Assembly (NCBI RefSeq): GCF_036688685.1
Contig: NZ_JAQQPS010000006.1
Location: forward strand, 1 to 64,000
Source: JALYUM01 sp036688685
Lineage (GTDB): Bacteria; Pseudomonadota; Gammaproteobacteria; Burkholderiales; Burkholderiaceae_D
Direction: 5' to 3'
Length of the DNA stretch: 64,000 bases
Shown: positions 10,142 through 18,796 of the stretch, one piece after another
Layout of the letters: each line of letters begins with the position of its first letter
Position numbering within the stretch: the stretch's first letter is position 1
Made by a program: the position numbers and the translations under genes
The notes under the pieces: generated by a model
Seen by the model: only the letters and a program-made list of their open reading frames with translations
Told to the model about the DNA's origin: nothing
Database searches by the model: none

Positions 10142-10999
10142 TTCTTCCAGCCAGTCGACGCACACGCGCAGCTTGGCCGAGCCACTGAGTCTGGACGGAT
10201 AGACGGCCCAGACGTTCGCTTCCTGCACCACGTCGGGCAGCACCTGCACCAGCGCCCCCGAGGCCAGCAGGGGCGCCACATCCCACAAGGAGCGCAGCAC
10301 GATGCCGCGTCCGTCGACAGCCCACTGCACGGCAATCTCGCCGTGGTTCGACGACAGCGGCCCGGTCACCTTGATGACCTCCTCGCGCAGGCGCCAGACC
10401 CCGAATGGATGGTCGCGCTCCTTGATGACCAGGCAGTCGTGGCTGGACAGTTCACCCAGCGTGCGCGGCGTGCCGCGCCGGGCCAGGTAGGATGGCGCCG
10501 CGCACAGCACGCGGTGGTTCACGGCGAGCCGGCGCGCCAGCAGGTGCGGCGCGATCTCGTCGCCCACGCGCACATCGAGGTCGAACCCTTCGCTGGTGAT
10601 GTCGATCAGGCGGTCGAACACTTCGAAGCGCACCGACAGTTGCGGATAGCGCGCGATCAGCTGCGAAATGGCCGGCCCGACGATATTCCTGCCAAAACCG
10701 AAGCTGCTGCAAATGCGCAGCGACCCGCTTGGTTCGGCCTGGCTCGCGCCCACTTCGGCCACCATGCCGTCGACCGCATCAAGGATCTGCAGCGCCCACT
10801 GGTAAATACGCTCGCCCTGCTCGGTGACCGTGACCTTGCGGGTACTGCGATGGAGCAGCTTGACACCCAGCTCGCCCTCCAGCACGCGGATGCGCTTGGT
10901 GACATAGGCGGCCGACACCTCCAGCGCCACCGCGGCGCGCACAAAGCTCGACCGTTTGGCGGTTTCGACAAACACGCGCAGGTCGCGCAGGTCCGGCAT
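10055..10999 (-). CDS. LysR family regulator, DmlR-like
   Basis: About 314 residues from the ATG at 10999 (a GTG at 11008 would add three). The HTH region reads DLRDLRVFVETAKRSSFVRAAVALEVSAAYVTKRIRVLE, and the effector domain carries the FGFGRNIVGPAI and DVRVGDE patterns of the DmlR/CrgA-like branch. It is divergent from a tartrate/D-malate dehydrogenase gene, the same arrangement as dmlR-dmlA in E. coli, so it probably activates that gene in response to its substrate. The C-terminal 29 residues are encoded inside the lgt gene on the opposite strand; this tail (VSPHQHPGSNKHHRQ) looks low in complexity and may be dispensable. Confidence 0.9.
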   Translation of the reverse strand: MPDLRDLRVFVETAKRSSFVRAAVALEVSAAYVTKRIRVLEGELGVKLLHRSTRKVTVTEQGERIYQWALQILDAVDGMVAEVGASQAEPSGSLRICSSFGFGRNIVGPAISQLIARYPQLSVRFEVFDRLIDITSEGFDLDVRVGDEIAPHLLARRLAVNHRVLCAAPSYLARRGTPRTLGELSSHDCLVIKERDHPFGVWRLREEVIKVTGPLSSNHGEIAVQWAVDGRGIVLRSLWDVAPLLASGALVQVLPDVVQEANVWAVYPSRLSGSAKLRVCVDWLEESLRALNTGKAVAPVSPHQHPGSNKHHRQ

Positions 11000-11002
11000 A
11001 GT

Positions 11003-11033
11003 ATTCACGATTCGTTCATAGTGGATTCACGAT
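11003..11033. promoter_or_regulatory. 9-base direct repeat between LysR gene and dehydrogenase gene
   Basis: ATTCACGAT occurs at 11003-11011 and again at 11025-11033, 22 bases apart (about two helical turns) in the 97-base divergent gap. The spacing fits binding of a LysR tetramer on one DNA face. That it is the operator is inference from position only. Confidence 0.4.
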
Positions 11034-11096
11034 GACGATGATTGTACACAACCAAACGTTGCTACCATCGCTGCATTGATCATTCGCGAGGACAGC

Positions 11097-12191
11097 ATGG
11101 CAAACACATTCAGGATTGCGGCAATCGCCGGCGACGGCATCGGCAAGGAAGTGCTGCCCGAGGGGCTGAAAGTGCTGGAGGCGGCAGCAAAGCGCTTCGG
11201 CCTGGCGCTCGAATTCACCCACTTCGAGTGGGCCAGCTGCGACTACTACCTGAAAACCGGCGCCATGATGCCGGACGACTGGAAGGCGCAACTTTCAAGC
11301 ATGGACGCCATTTATTTCGGCGCGGTGGGCTGGCCCGAGACAGTCCCGGACCACATCTCGTTGTGGGGTTCCCTGCTCAAATTCCGGCGCGAATTCGACC
11401 AGTACATCAACCTGCGCCCGGTGCGCCTGTTCGAAGGCGTGCCGTGCCCGCTGGCGAACCGCAAGCCCGGCGACATCGACTTTTTCGTCGTGCGCGAAAA
11501 CACCGAAGGCGAGTACACCAACCTGGGCGGCATCATGTTCCCCGGCACCGAGCGCGAAATCGTCATCCAGGAGTCCGTATTCTCGCGCGTCGGCACCGAC
11601 CGCGTGCTGAAGTACGCGTTTGAATTGGCCAATGCGCGGCAGCGCAAGCACCTCACCGTTGCCACCAAATCGAACGGCATCGCCATTTCGATGCCATGGT
11701 GGGACGGCCGCGCGCAGGCCATGGCAACCGGCTATCCGGAGGTCGCGGTCGACATGCAGCACATCGACATTTTGACCGCGCGCTTCGTGCTGCAGCCAAA
11801 CCGCTTCGATGTGGTGGTGGCGTCGAACCTGTTCGGCGACATCCTGTCCGACCTGGGCCCGGCGTGCACCGGCACCATCGGCCTCGCGCCGTCGGGCAAC
11901 CTGAACCCGGAACGCAACTTCCCGTCGCTGTTCGAACCGGTGCACGGCTCGGCGCCGGATATCGCGGGCAAGGGCATCGCCAACCCGATCGCGATGATCT
12001 GGTCTGGGGCGATGATGCTGGGCTTTCTGGCCGATGGACCGGACGGCGACGCCAGCCTCAAAGAGGCGCACGATGCGATTGTCGCGGCGATCGAGCAGGC
12101 GCTGCGTGCCGGGCCGCGGACAGGCGATCTGGGTGGGACGGCGACAACCGCCGAAGTGGGCGATTTGATTGCGGGGTTGGTGGCAGCTTGA
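11097..12191 (+). CDS. tartrate dehydrogenase/decarboxylase or D-malate dehydrogenase
   Basis: 364 residues, the length of TtuC/DmlA enzymes. These belong to the isocitrate/isopropylmalate dehydrogenase superfamily and oxidatively decarboxylate D-malate or meso-tartrate (to pyruvate or glycerate) with NAD and a divalent metal. Seen are IAGDGIGKEVLPEG at the N-terminus, the LWGSLLKFR substrate-binding segment, RENTEGEY, the catalytic Lys in TKSN, and the metal-binding DILSDL. EPVHGSAPDIAGKGIANPIA is the NAD-binding signature. The DmlR-like neighbour favours D-malate or tartrate as substrate. A GAGGAC ribosome site precedes the start. Confidence 0.93.
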   Translation: MANTFRIAAIAGDGIGKEVLPEGLKVLEAAAKRFGLALEFTHFEWASCDYYLKTGAMMPDDWKAQLSSMDAIYFGAVGWPETVPDHISLWGSLLKFRREFDQYINLRPVRLFEGVPCPLANRKPGDIDFFVVRENTEGEYTNLGGIMFPGTEREIVIQESVFSRVGTDRVLKYAFELANARQRKHLTVATKSNGIAISMPWWDGRAQAMATGYPEVAVDMQHIDILTARFVLQPNRFDVVVASNLFGDILSDLGPACTGTIGLAPSGNLNPERNFPSLFEPVHGSAPDIAGKGIANPIAMIWSGAMMLGFLADGPDGDASLKEAHDAIVAAIEQALRAGPRTGDLGGTATTAEVGDLIAGLVAA

Positions 12192-12205
12192 GTTGACTTC
12201 AAAAC

Positions 12206-12296
12206 GTCATACCGGCGAAAGCCGGTATCCATGCTGAGAATGCATTCACTATTTGGCGTGCGCAGTATGGGCCCCGTTTTTCAACGGGGTGACGGA
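12206..12296. repeat. REPIN-like inverted hairpin pair
   Basis: Two hairpins in opposite orientation: GTCATACCGGC-GAAA-GCCGGTATCCATGCTGA at 12206-12238, and ATGGGCCCCG...CGGGGTGACGG at 12266-12295. It lies between the convergent dehydrogenase and SDR genes. Related elements occur at five more sites in this window. Confidence 0.75.
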
Positions 12297-12321
12297 TCGA
12301 CGGCGGAGCTGAAAGCGCGCG

Positions 12322-13209
12322 TTACAAATAGCCGGCCGTTGCGAGATCCTCAATCAACCCCTTCTCCTGCGGCGCCCACCCCAGCACGCGCCTGGTCTCT
12401 TCACCCGACGCCGGCATGTCCGCGCCCGCAAACCTGGCGAACCACCCGAAATGCGCCGCGGCGTCTTCTTCGGTGACGCTGCGCACCGGCAGTCCCAGCG
12501 CCGCACCAATGGCTTCCGCAATCGCGCGAAACGCCACCCCCTCCTCGGCGATAGGGTGATAGCGCGCGCCGCTGCCGCCCTGCGCCAAAGCCAGCCGGTA
12601 CACGCACGCGGCATCGCGCCGGTGCGTCGCCGGCCAGCGATTGGCGCCGGCGCCGACATAGGCCGACACGCCCTTGGCCCGGGCCACGGCGGCCAGCATC
12701 GGCACAAAACCATGGTCACCGATCCCGTGCACCGACGGCGGCAGGCGCACCACCGACGCATGCACGCCCTGCTCCACCAGCGCCGCAGTGGCTGCCTCGG
12801 ACGCGCGCGGAAAATCCGGCGCCACCGGCTTGAAGCCGTCCGCCTCGGTCGCCATCCGGCCCGGGGACACCAGCGCCACGCCGGACGTCACCAGCAGCGG
12901 ACGCTGCGTGCCGGCCAGGGCCGCGCCCAGCGCCTCGATGGCACGCCGGTCCAGCTCACAGCTGGCCGCGAAGTTCGCAAAGTCGTGCAGGAAGCCCAGG
13001 TGGATGACGCCATCCGCTTCCGCCACGCCTTGGCGCAGGCTGTCGTGGTCTTCGAGCGACCCGCGCACAACGTTCGCTCCCGCCGCTGCCACGCTGGCTG
13101 CCGCCGCATCCGAGCGCGCCAGGCCCAGCACACTGTGTCCATGTTCCAGCAAATCCTGCACCACGGCCGCACCGACAAAGCCGCTCGCACCTGTTACGAA
13201 TACCCGCAT
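12322..13209 (-). CDS. SDR family oxidoreductase (NAD-dependent epimerase/dehydratase-like)
   Basis: 295 residues. The N-terminal Rossmann motif VTGASGFVGAAVV is the extended-SDR GxxGxxG fingerprint and SLEDHDSL marks the adenine-ribose region. The catalytic Tyr is not in a clear YxxxK, which suggests an atypical SDR. The ATG at 13209 follows an AGGAGA site. It is divergent from an XRE/MmyB-type regulator across 91 bases, a pairing seen often in Proteobacteria in which the regulator represses the oxidoreductase. Substrate unknown. Confidence 0.88.
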   Translation of the reverse strand: MRVFVTGASGFVGAAVVQDLLEHGHSVLGLARSDAAAASVAAAGANVVRGSLEDHDSLRQGVAEADGVIHLGFLHDFANFAASCELDRRAIEALGAALAGTQRPLLVTSGVALVSPGRMATEADGFKPVAPDFPRASEAATAALVEQGVHASVVRLPPSVHGIGDHGFVPMLAAVARAKGVSAYVGAGANRWPATHRRDAACVYRLALAQGGSGARYHPIAEEGVAFRAIAEAIGAALGLPVRSVTEEDAAAHFGWFARFAGADMPASGEETRRVLGWAPQEKGLIEDLATAGYL

Positions 13210-13276
13210 GACATTCTCCTTGAATAAGTAGGACACCACTATGCGACGCACCCGCATCCGGGTAAAGTAGGGACTT

Positions 13277-13288
13277 TATACTGGTATA
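13277..13288. promoter_or_regulatory. 12-base palindrome TATACTGGTATA in the SDR/regulator gap
   Basis: Perfect inverted repeat TATAC-TG-GTATA, ending 12 bases before the regulator ATG. Its first half also resembles a -10 hexamer (TATACT). It may be an autoregulatory operator for the divergent pair; this is inferred from symmetry and place. Confidence 0.45.
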
Positions 13289-13300
13289 GCGCCTACCACG

Positions 13301-14113
13301 ATGGATATCGCCGAGAACAACGCCTTGGGCAAATACCTGCGCGACCGCCGCGCCAAACTGGACGCTGCCATCCTCGGCTTCGCGGGCGCGCGCCGGCGCA
13401 CGCCGGGCTTGCGCCGCGAGGAAGTGGCCCAGCGCGCCAGCATCAGCCCTACCTGGTACACCTGGCTGGAACAGGGCCGCGGTGGCGCACCATCCGAACC
13501 GGTGCTGGAACGCATCGCGCAGGCGCTGGTATTGACGGCCGACGAGCGCGAACATGTGTTCCTGCTGGCGCTGGGGCGGCCACCCGCCGTGCGCTATCAG
13601 GGAGACAACGCGATCTCGCCGCGCCTGCAGCGGGTGCTCGACGCGCTCGGCGTGAGTCCCGCCTTCATCAAATCGCTGACCTGGGACCTGGTGGCCTGGA
13701 ACCGCGCCGCGGCGGCGGTGTTCGGCTACGACGCGCTGGCGATGGGCGAACGCAATATTTTGCGGCGCATCTTTTGCAATCCCGCCAGCCGCCTGACCAA
13801 CCCCGATTGGGAGAGCGTTGCGCGCTTTGCCGTGGCGGCGTTTCGCGCGGACGCCGCGCGTGCCGGTCCTTCGAGCGAGATCGAGATGGTGGTGGCCGCC
13901 CTGTGCGCCGACAGCGCCGACTTCGCCGCCATGTGGCGCGACCGCGCGGTGCGCAGCTTCGGCGACGGCGTGAAGCACTTGCGCCATGCGCAGGCCGGCA
14001 TCATCGCCATGGAATTTTCATCGTTTTCGGTCGACGGCAGGCCCGACCTCGGACTGGTGGTCTACAACCCGGCCACCAGCGCCGATGCGGAGCGGATCCG
14101 CTCCATCATGTAG
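13301..14113 (+). CDS. helix-turn-helix regulator with MmyB-like ligand domain
   Basis: 270 residues. An XRE-type HTH spans about 8-80; RRRTPGLRREEVAQRASISPTWYTWLEQGR is the hallmark of the family whose C-terminal half (about 105-265) is the MmyB-like, PAS-related ligand domain known to bind fatty-acid-like molecules in a few members. WDLVAWNRAAAAVFG and the MWRDRAVRSFGDGVKHLRH region fit this domain. It probably controls the divergent SDR gene and itself. It ends 3 bases before the stop of the convergent chemoreceptor gene. Confidence 0.92.
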   Translation: MDIAENNALGKYLRDRRAKLDAAILGFAGARRRTPGLRREEVAQRASISPTWYTWLEQGRGGAPSEPVLERIAQALVLTADEREHVFLLALGRPPAVRYQGDNAISPRLQRVLDALGVSPAFIKSLTWDLVAWNRAAAAVFGYDALAMGERNILRRIFCNPASRLTNPDWESVARFAVAAFRADAARAGPSSEIEMVVAALCADSADFAAMWRDRAVRSFGDGVKHLRHAQAGIIAMEFSSFSVDGRPDLGLVVYNPATSADAERIRSIM

Positions 14114-14116
14114 TAC

Positions 14117-15676
14117 TCAGGCGAAAGCCGTGTCGCCCACTTTGAAGCGGCTGACCAGCTGCGCCAGGCCGGCGGCCTGATCCTGCAGGCTGCCGGCCGC
14201 CGCAGCCGCTTCTTCGACCAGGGCCGCATTTTGCTGTGTCACGGTGTCCATCTCGGTGATGGCGGTGTTGATCTGCTCGATGCCGGCGTCCTGCTCGCGG
14301 CTGGCACTGGCAATCTGCGCCATGATGTCGGTCACGCGCTGCACGCTGGCCACCACTTCCTGCATCGTGGTGCCGGCATCGCCCACCAGTTTCGAACCCT
14401 GTTCGACCTGCTGCACCGAGTCGTCGATCAGCGTCTTGATTTCCCTGGCCGCGCTGGCCGAACGCTGGGCCAGGTTGCGCACTTCGGATGCCACCACGGC
14501 AAAGCCGCGACCCTGCTCGCCGGCGCGCGCCGCTTCCACCGCCGCGTTCAGGGCCAGGATATTGGTTTGAAAAGCGATACCGTCGATGACCGCGATGATG
14601 TCGACGATCTTGCGCGACGAGACGTTGATGGCGCCCATCGTTTGCACCACCTGCGACACCACCATGCCGCCCTTGCGCGCGACGCCAGACGCGGTCGATG
14701 CCAGCCCATTGGCCTGGTCCGCATTCTCGGCATTCTGCCTGACCGTTGCCGTCATCTCTTCCATCGACGACGCGGTTTCCTCCAGCGAAGCGGCTTGCTG
14801 CTCGGTGCGCGAGGACAGCTCCAGGTTGCCACTGGCGATTTCCGCCCACGCAGTGGCGATCGTGTCGCTGCCGCTGCGCACCGCGCCCACCATGGTCTGG
14901 AGCGCGGCGTTCATGTCCTTCAGGGCCTGCATCAACTGGCCGGTCTCGTCGCCCGGCACCACCCGGATATCCGTCGTCAGGTCGCCGGCGGCCACCGTGC
15001 GCGCGATCTGCACTGCCTGCGCCAGCGGGCGCACGATCGAGCGCGTGATCACGATGACGGCGCCAACTGCCAGCAGCAAGGCCGCCAGCGCCGCGCCGCC
15101 CATCCGCTTCAGGCTGACCAAGAACACGGTATCGGCCTGGTCGGCGCTGGCGTCGAAATGCTTTTCCTGCAGGTTCACCTGGGCGCGCAGACTGGCGGCA
15201 AATTTGTGCATGGCGGCATACGCATCGCCGAACGCCAGCGCCAGCGCGGCGTCGCGCTGGCCGGCCTGGCTCAGCGCCAGCACGCGCGTGCTCAAGCCGA
15301 CGTAGCGGTCGCGCAGGGCTTTCGCTTCCGTATTGCTGGCACGGCTCTCCTCGGTCACCAGCGTGGCGTCGAGTTCGCCGAGTGCCTTGTTGAACGCGGC
15401 CGTGTTGGCGGCCAGGCGTTCGGTCGCCGTCTTCAATTCGGCCGGATCGGTCGCCACCGCCAATTGCGCCAGCCGGCCGAAACTGCCGCGGACATTGTCC
15501 AGCGCAAGGTTGGCGGCGCGCACCCGCGGCCACGATTTCCTCGCCAGCTCGCCGGTGGACTGGTTCAGCTCCTGCATGGCGAAAAAGGACAGCGCCACAA
15601 TCGCCAGCAGCATGAGGATGACGGCGCCGAATGCGAGCCGCAGCCGCGTGGCGATGTTCAGGTTGAAGCGATGCAT
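14117..15676 (-). CDS. methyl-accepting chemotaxis protein (no CheR tether)
   Basis: 519 residues. TM1 at about 10-32, a periplasmic four-helix-bundle-type sensor region (about 33-190), TM2 at about 192-213, HAMP (about 214-270) and a cytoplasmic signalling domain. The tip EIKTLIDDSVQQV and the hairpin segment AFQTNILALNAAVEAARAGEQGRGFAVVA are almost the same as in the next gene. The protein ends at RFKVGDTAFA without a CheR/CheB-binding pentapeptide. It would transmit ligand occupancy to CheA/CheW; the ligand is unknown. Together with the adjacent gene it forms a tandem pair separated by 98 bases. Confidence 0.95.
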   Translation of the reverse strand: MHRFNLNIATRLRLAFGAVILMLLAIVALSFFAMQELNQSTGELARKSWPRVRAANLALDNVRGSFGRLAQLAVATDPAELKTATERLAANTAAFNKALGELDATLVTEESRASNTEAKALRDRYVGLSTRVLALSQAGQRDAALALAFGDAYAAMHKFAASLRAQVNLQEKHFDASADQADTVFLVSLKRMGGAALAALLLAVGAVIVITRSIVRPLAQAVQIARTVAAGDLTTDIRVVPGDETGQLMQALKDMNAALQTMVGAVRSGSDTIATAWAEIASGNLELSSRTEQQAASLEETASSMEEMTATVRQNAENADQANGLASTASGVARKGGMVVSQVVQTMGAINVSSRKIVDIIAVIDGIAFQTNILALNAAVEAARAGEQGRGFAVVASEVRNLAQRSASAAREIKTLIDDSVQQVEQGSKLVGDAGTTMQEVVASVQRVTDIMAQIASASREQDAGIEQINTAITEMDTVTQQNAALVEEAAAAAGSLQDQAAGLAQLVSRFKVGDTAFA

Positions 15677-15774
15677 GAGAGTATCAGGTAGAAAAATCGA
15701 TAATATTGCAGTTAGAAATCAGACTGCTTGCTTCCATTTCTGTCAAAAAATGGTGTTTCTGACGGTCGCCAGGT

Positions 15775-17487
15775 TTAAAACGTTTCCCACTGTTCGTCGT
15801 GCGCTGTCGGCGCGCTCTTGCGCACGGTCGCGGCAGGCGCGGCGATGCGTGCGGCCGGCGGCTTGGCCTTGCCGGCGGACGCCGGTCGTGGCGCTGGCGC
15901 TGACATTGCCGCGCGCGGCGCGCTGCGCTGCACTGGCTTGGCGACGTGCACGACAAACCGGCTCACCAGCTGCGCCAGCGCCGTCGACTGCTCTTCCAGG
16001 CTGCCCGCCGCCGCTGCCGCTTCTTCGACCAGCGCCGCATTTTGCTGCGTGACCGAATCCATCTCGGTAATCGCCATATTGATCTGCTCGATGCCCGCTT
16101 CCTGCTCGCGGCTGGCGCTGGAAATTTCCGCCATGATGTCGGTCACGCGCTGCACGCTGGTGACCACTTCTTCCATCGTGCTGCCGGCATCGTGCACCAG
16201 CTTCGAACCGCGCGTCACCTGCTGTACCGAATCGTCGATCAGGGTCTTGATTTCCTTCGCCGCGCTGGCCGAACGCTGGGCCAGGTTGCGCACTTCGGAC
16301 GCCACCACGGCAAAACCGCGGCCCTGCTCGCCGGCGCGCGCCGCTTCCACGGCCGCATTCAGGGCCAGAATATTCGTCTGGAAGGCGATGCTGTCGATCA
16401 CGGAGATGATGTCAACGATCTTGCGCGACGAATCATTGATCGCACCCATGGTTTCCACCACCTGCGAGACCACCGCGCCGCCCTTGCGCGCCACGTCCGA
16501 TGCGCTGGCGGCCAGGACATTGGCCTGGCGCGCATTGTCGGCGTTCTGTTTCACGGTCGACGTCATCTCTTCCATCGACGAGGCGGTTTCTTCCAGCGAA
16601 CTGGCTTGCTGCTCGGTGCGCGACGACAGTTCCAGGTTGCCGCTGGCAATTTCCGACGATGCCGAAGCAATCGTGTCGCTGCCGGTACGCACTTCGCCGA
16701 TGATCGTTTGCAGGGAGGTATTCATCTCTTTCAGCGCCTGCATCAGCTGGCCGGTTTCGTCGTTGGAGGTGACGTCGATCTCGCTGGTCAGGTCGCCGCC
16801 AGCGACAGTGCGCGCCACCTTCACGGCTTGTTCCAGCGGACGTACGATCGAGCGACTGATGACGATGGCGGCAGCGATCGACAGCAGCACGGCCAGCAAG
16901 CTCGCGCCGATCATCACGTTGCGGCTCTGGGCAAAGTCGACGTCAGCAGCGTCGTTGATCTCGCCGAAACGGGCTTCCTGAAATTTGCTCTGCTCGGTCA
17001 GGTTCAGCGACAGCTTCTGCATAGCAGCGTAGGCACTGCCGAAAGCCAGCTTGCTGGCCTCTTCCATTTTGTCTTCCTTGCCCAGCACGAGCACTTGGCC
17101 GATCGCTGCCAAGTAGGTATCGCGCAGCACTTTTGCCTCGGCGTTCAGGGCCTTGCCTTTTGCTATCACCAGCAAGCCGTCGAGCTCATTGATCGACTTG
17201 TTGAGCAAGGCCGTATGTTCGGCCAGCTTCGTGGTTGCGATCGCCCGCTCGGCAGGATCACGCAAGACCGCCAATTGCGCCAGCCGGCCATAGCTGCTGC
17301 GGGCGCTGAGCGCTGCCGCATTGCTGGCACTTGCTCGTGGCCACACCTTATCGGTCAGCTCCGTGCTGGCGTCGTTCAGCCTGTCCATGGTCGACAGCGC
17401 GGTGGCAATGGTCACCAGCATCACGACGATGACGAGGCCGAACGCGAGCTGCAGGCGACGGGCGATTTTAAGATTGGCGAATTTCAT
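15775..17487 (-). CDS. methyl-accepting chemotaxis protein with C-terminal CheR-binding pentapeptide
   Basis: 570 residues from the ATG at 17487. The architecture matches its neighbour: TM1 (about 12-32), a sensor region with KVWPRA and AQLAVLRDPAE segments also present in the neighbour, TM2 (about 192-213), HAMP and a near-identical signalling domain. Unlike the neighbour it continues for about 60 residues of Ala/Pro/Lys-rich linker and ends in EQWETF. QWETF matches the NWETF tether that recruits CheR and CheB in E. coli Tar/Tsr. It may therefore help methylate the tether-less neighbour in mixed arrays. Confidence 0.95.
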   Translation of the reverse strand: MKFANLKIARRLQLAFGLVIVVMLVTIATALSTMDRLNDASTELTDKVWPRASASNAAALSARSSYGRLAQLAVLRDPAERAIATTKLAEHTALLNKSINELDGLLVIAKGKALNAEAKVLRDTYLAAIGQVLVLGKEDKMEEASKLAFGSAYAAMQKLSLNLTEQSKFQEARFGEINDAADVDFAQSRNVMIGASLLAVLLSIAAAIVISRSIVRPLEQAVKVARTVAGGDLTSEIDVTSNDETGQLMQALKEMNTSLQTIIGEVRTGSDTIASASSEIASGNLELSSRTEQQASSLEETASSMEEMTSTVKQNADNARQANVLAASASDVARKGGAVVSQVVETMGAINDSSRKIVDIISVIDSIAFQTNILALNAAVEAARAGEQGRGFAVVASEVRNLAQRSASAAKEIKTLIDDSVQQVTRGSKLVHDAGSTMEEVVTSVQRVTDIMAEISSASREQEAGIEQINMAITEMDSVTQQNAALVEEAAAAAGSLEEQSTALAQLVSRFVVHVAKPVQRSAPRAAMSAPAPRPASAGKAKPPAARIAAPAATVRKSAPTAHDEQWETF

Positions 17488-17744
17488 GGAATAGAAGTCT
17501 TGGAAGGGGTCAGGCAGGCGGGGCGGAGCAACCTGGAGCACATAAGGTTGCCTGATGGAAAGCAGGCTAACGTAAATGTTTCGCCATTGCAATTGACCGA
17601 CCATCAATACGTGTAAATTTGTGATTATTTCTCAAAAATTCGCTTAAATAACCACAAATTGTTGCAATAATCTATCCAAAGGACCATTTGACCGCGCGCC
17701 AAGTGGACGCCACAATTGCTGCTTTTATACGATTGGGAATACGC

Positions 17745-18206
17745 ATGCGCTATTGGCTGATGAAATCCGAACCGCACGATGTTTCGATCGACGACCTGGC
17801 CGCCCATCCCGCAACCCCGATCCCCTGGACCGGCGTGCGCAATTACCAGGCGCGCAATTTCATGCGCGACCAGATGGGCAGCGGCGACCTGGCGCTGTTT
17901 TATCACTCGGGTTGCGCGCAGATTGGCGTGGTCGGGGTGGTGGAAATCGTCAGCAATGCCTATCCCGACCCCACCCAATTTGTTCCGGACACCTATTATT
18001 TCGATCCGAAAGCGACCCTGGAAACACCGCGCTGGGTATCGGTGGATATCCGCTTTGTCAGCCGTGGCACCCTGATTCCGATGAGCGCACTGCGGGCCGA
18101 GCCGGATCTGGCGGAACTGCGCATCCTGGCAAAAGGCAGTCGCTTGTCGATCACGCCGGTGGAACGGGCCGATTTTCTGCTGCTGCAAAAATGGCTGGAG
18201 AAATAA
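17745..18206 (+). CDS. EVE domain-containing protein
   Basis: 153 residues, almost all one EVE domain (PUA-like fold; thymocyte nuclear protein 1 family). Diagnostic segments are RYWLMKSEP at the start, WTGVRNYQARNFMRD and GDLALFYHSG in the middle, and W-V-VDIRFV later. EVE domains bind modified bases in DNA or RNA; a housekeeping RNA-linked role is likely for stand-alone copies. The ATG at 17745 matches the family start, although the ribosome site is weak. It is convergent with the 6S RNA/zapA unit, separated by a hairpin. Confidence 0.93.
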   Translation: MRYWLMKSEPHDVSIDDLAAHPATPIPWTGVRNYQARNFMRDQMGSGDLALFYHSGCAQIGVVGVVEIVSNAYPDPTQFVPDTYYFDPKATLETPRWVSVDIRFVSRGTLIPMSALRAEPDLAELRILAKGSRLSITPVERADFLLLQKWLEK

Positions 18207-18218
18207 AACAGCAGGCGT

Positions 18219-18256
18219 AAAAAAACGGCTGCGCATTTCCATATGCAGCCGTTTTA
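18219..18256. terminator. bidirectional intrinsic terminator between EVE gene and 6S RNA
   Basis: AAAACGGCTGC and GCAGCCGTTTT form an 11-base stem around a 12-base loop, with A and T tracts on the outer sides, so it can work for both strands. Confidence 0.8.
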
Positions 18257-18264
18257 CGAATAAT

Positions 18265-18440
18265 TACCCCGCCAGTGCCGTTCTATGCCGGCATCCCGAA
18301 CCAAACGGTTCAAGGTGGTCGCAGTTAGTGCAGTTTCGGGTTCATCGAACGAGCGACGATCACTCCCACCAGACATATCCCGCAACCGGTGCACATAAAT
18401 GGTTCAAGGAATATATGGCAATCTCGAACACCGCAGGGTG
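18265..18440 (-). ncRNA. ssrS: 6S RNA
   Basis: On the minus strand the 3' half reads AACTGCGACCACCTTGAACC followed by GTTTGGTTCGGGATGCCGGC, closely resembling the conserved CUGCGAC...CUUGAACC...GGUUC segment of proteobacterial 6S RNA. The 5' and 3' ends (CCCTGCGGTGTTCG and AGAACGGCACTGGCGGGG) can pair imperfectly to form the closing stem around a large central bubble. The place directly downstream of zapA on the same strand is the classic location. 6S RNA mimics an open promoter and sequesters sigma70 RNA polymerase in stationary phase. Ends are approximate. Confidence 0.85.
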
Positions 18441-18487
18441 AGACGGAGTTTACTCGCTTGATACGTCATGTCAAACGAATTTGGCCG

Positions 18488-18796
18488 TCAGAACAAATTT
18501 TCTTGCGGCGTCAGTGCGCTGTCCAACACGTGATGCATCGCGTCGATTTTCTCCTTGACTTCCAAAATCGACAGACCCGACAAGGGCCCCGTCGATTTCA
18601 CCGACAGGAATTCGGCGGCCACGCTGAGCGCGGCCATGACCGCGATGCGGTCGTTGCCTTTTACTTTGCCGGAGTCGCGCAGCGCCTTCATCTTGCTGTC
18701 GAGGTAGTGCACCGCTTCGCGCAGGGTGCGTTCGCCGCCCTCCTGGCAGGACAGGCGGTAGGGCTGGTCCATGATGGTGACGTCGAGATTGATCAT
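18488..18796 (-). CDS. zapA: cell division protein ZapA
   Basis: 102 residues. ZapA binds and bundles FtsZ at midcell. The N-terminal INLDVTIMDQPYRLSCQEGGE and LREAVHYLDSKMKALRDSGKVKGNDRIAVMAALSVAAEFL segments are the globular domain, and the C-terminal half is a helix for coiled-coil tetramerisation. The frame is open further upstream, but the ATG at 18796 overlaps the preceding gene's stop by four bases (ATGA) and matches the family start. 6S RNA lies just downstream. Confidence 0.95.
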   Translation of the reverse strand: MINLDVTIMDQPYRLSCQEGGERTLREAVHYLDSKMKALRDSGKVKGNDRIAVMAALSVAAEFLSVKSTGPLSGLSILEVKEKIDAMHHVLDSALTPQENLF

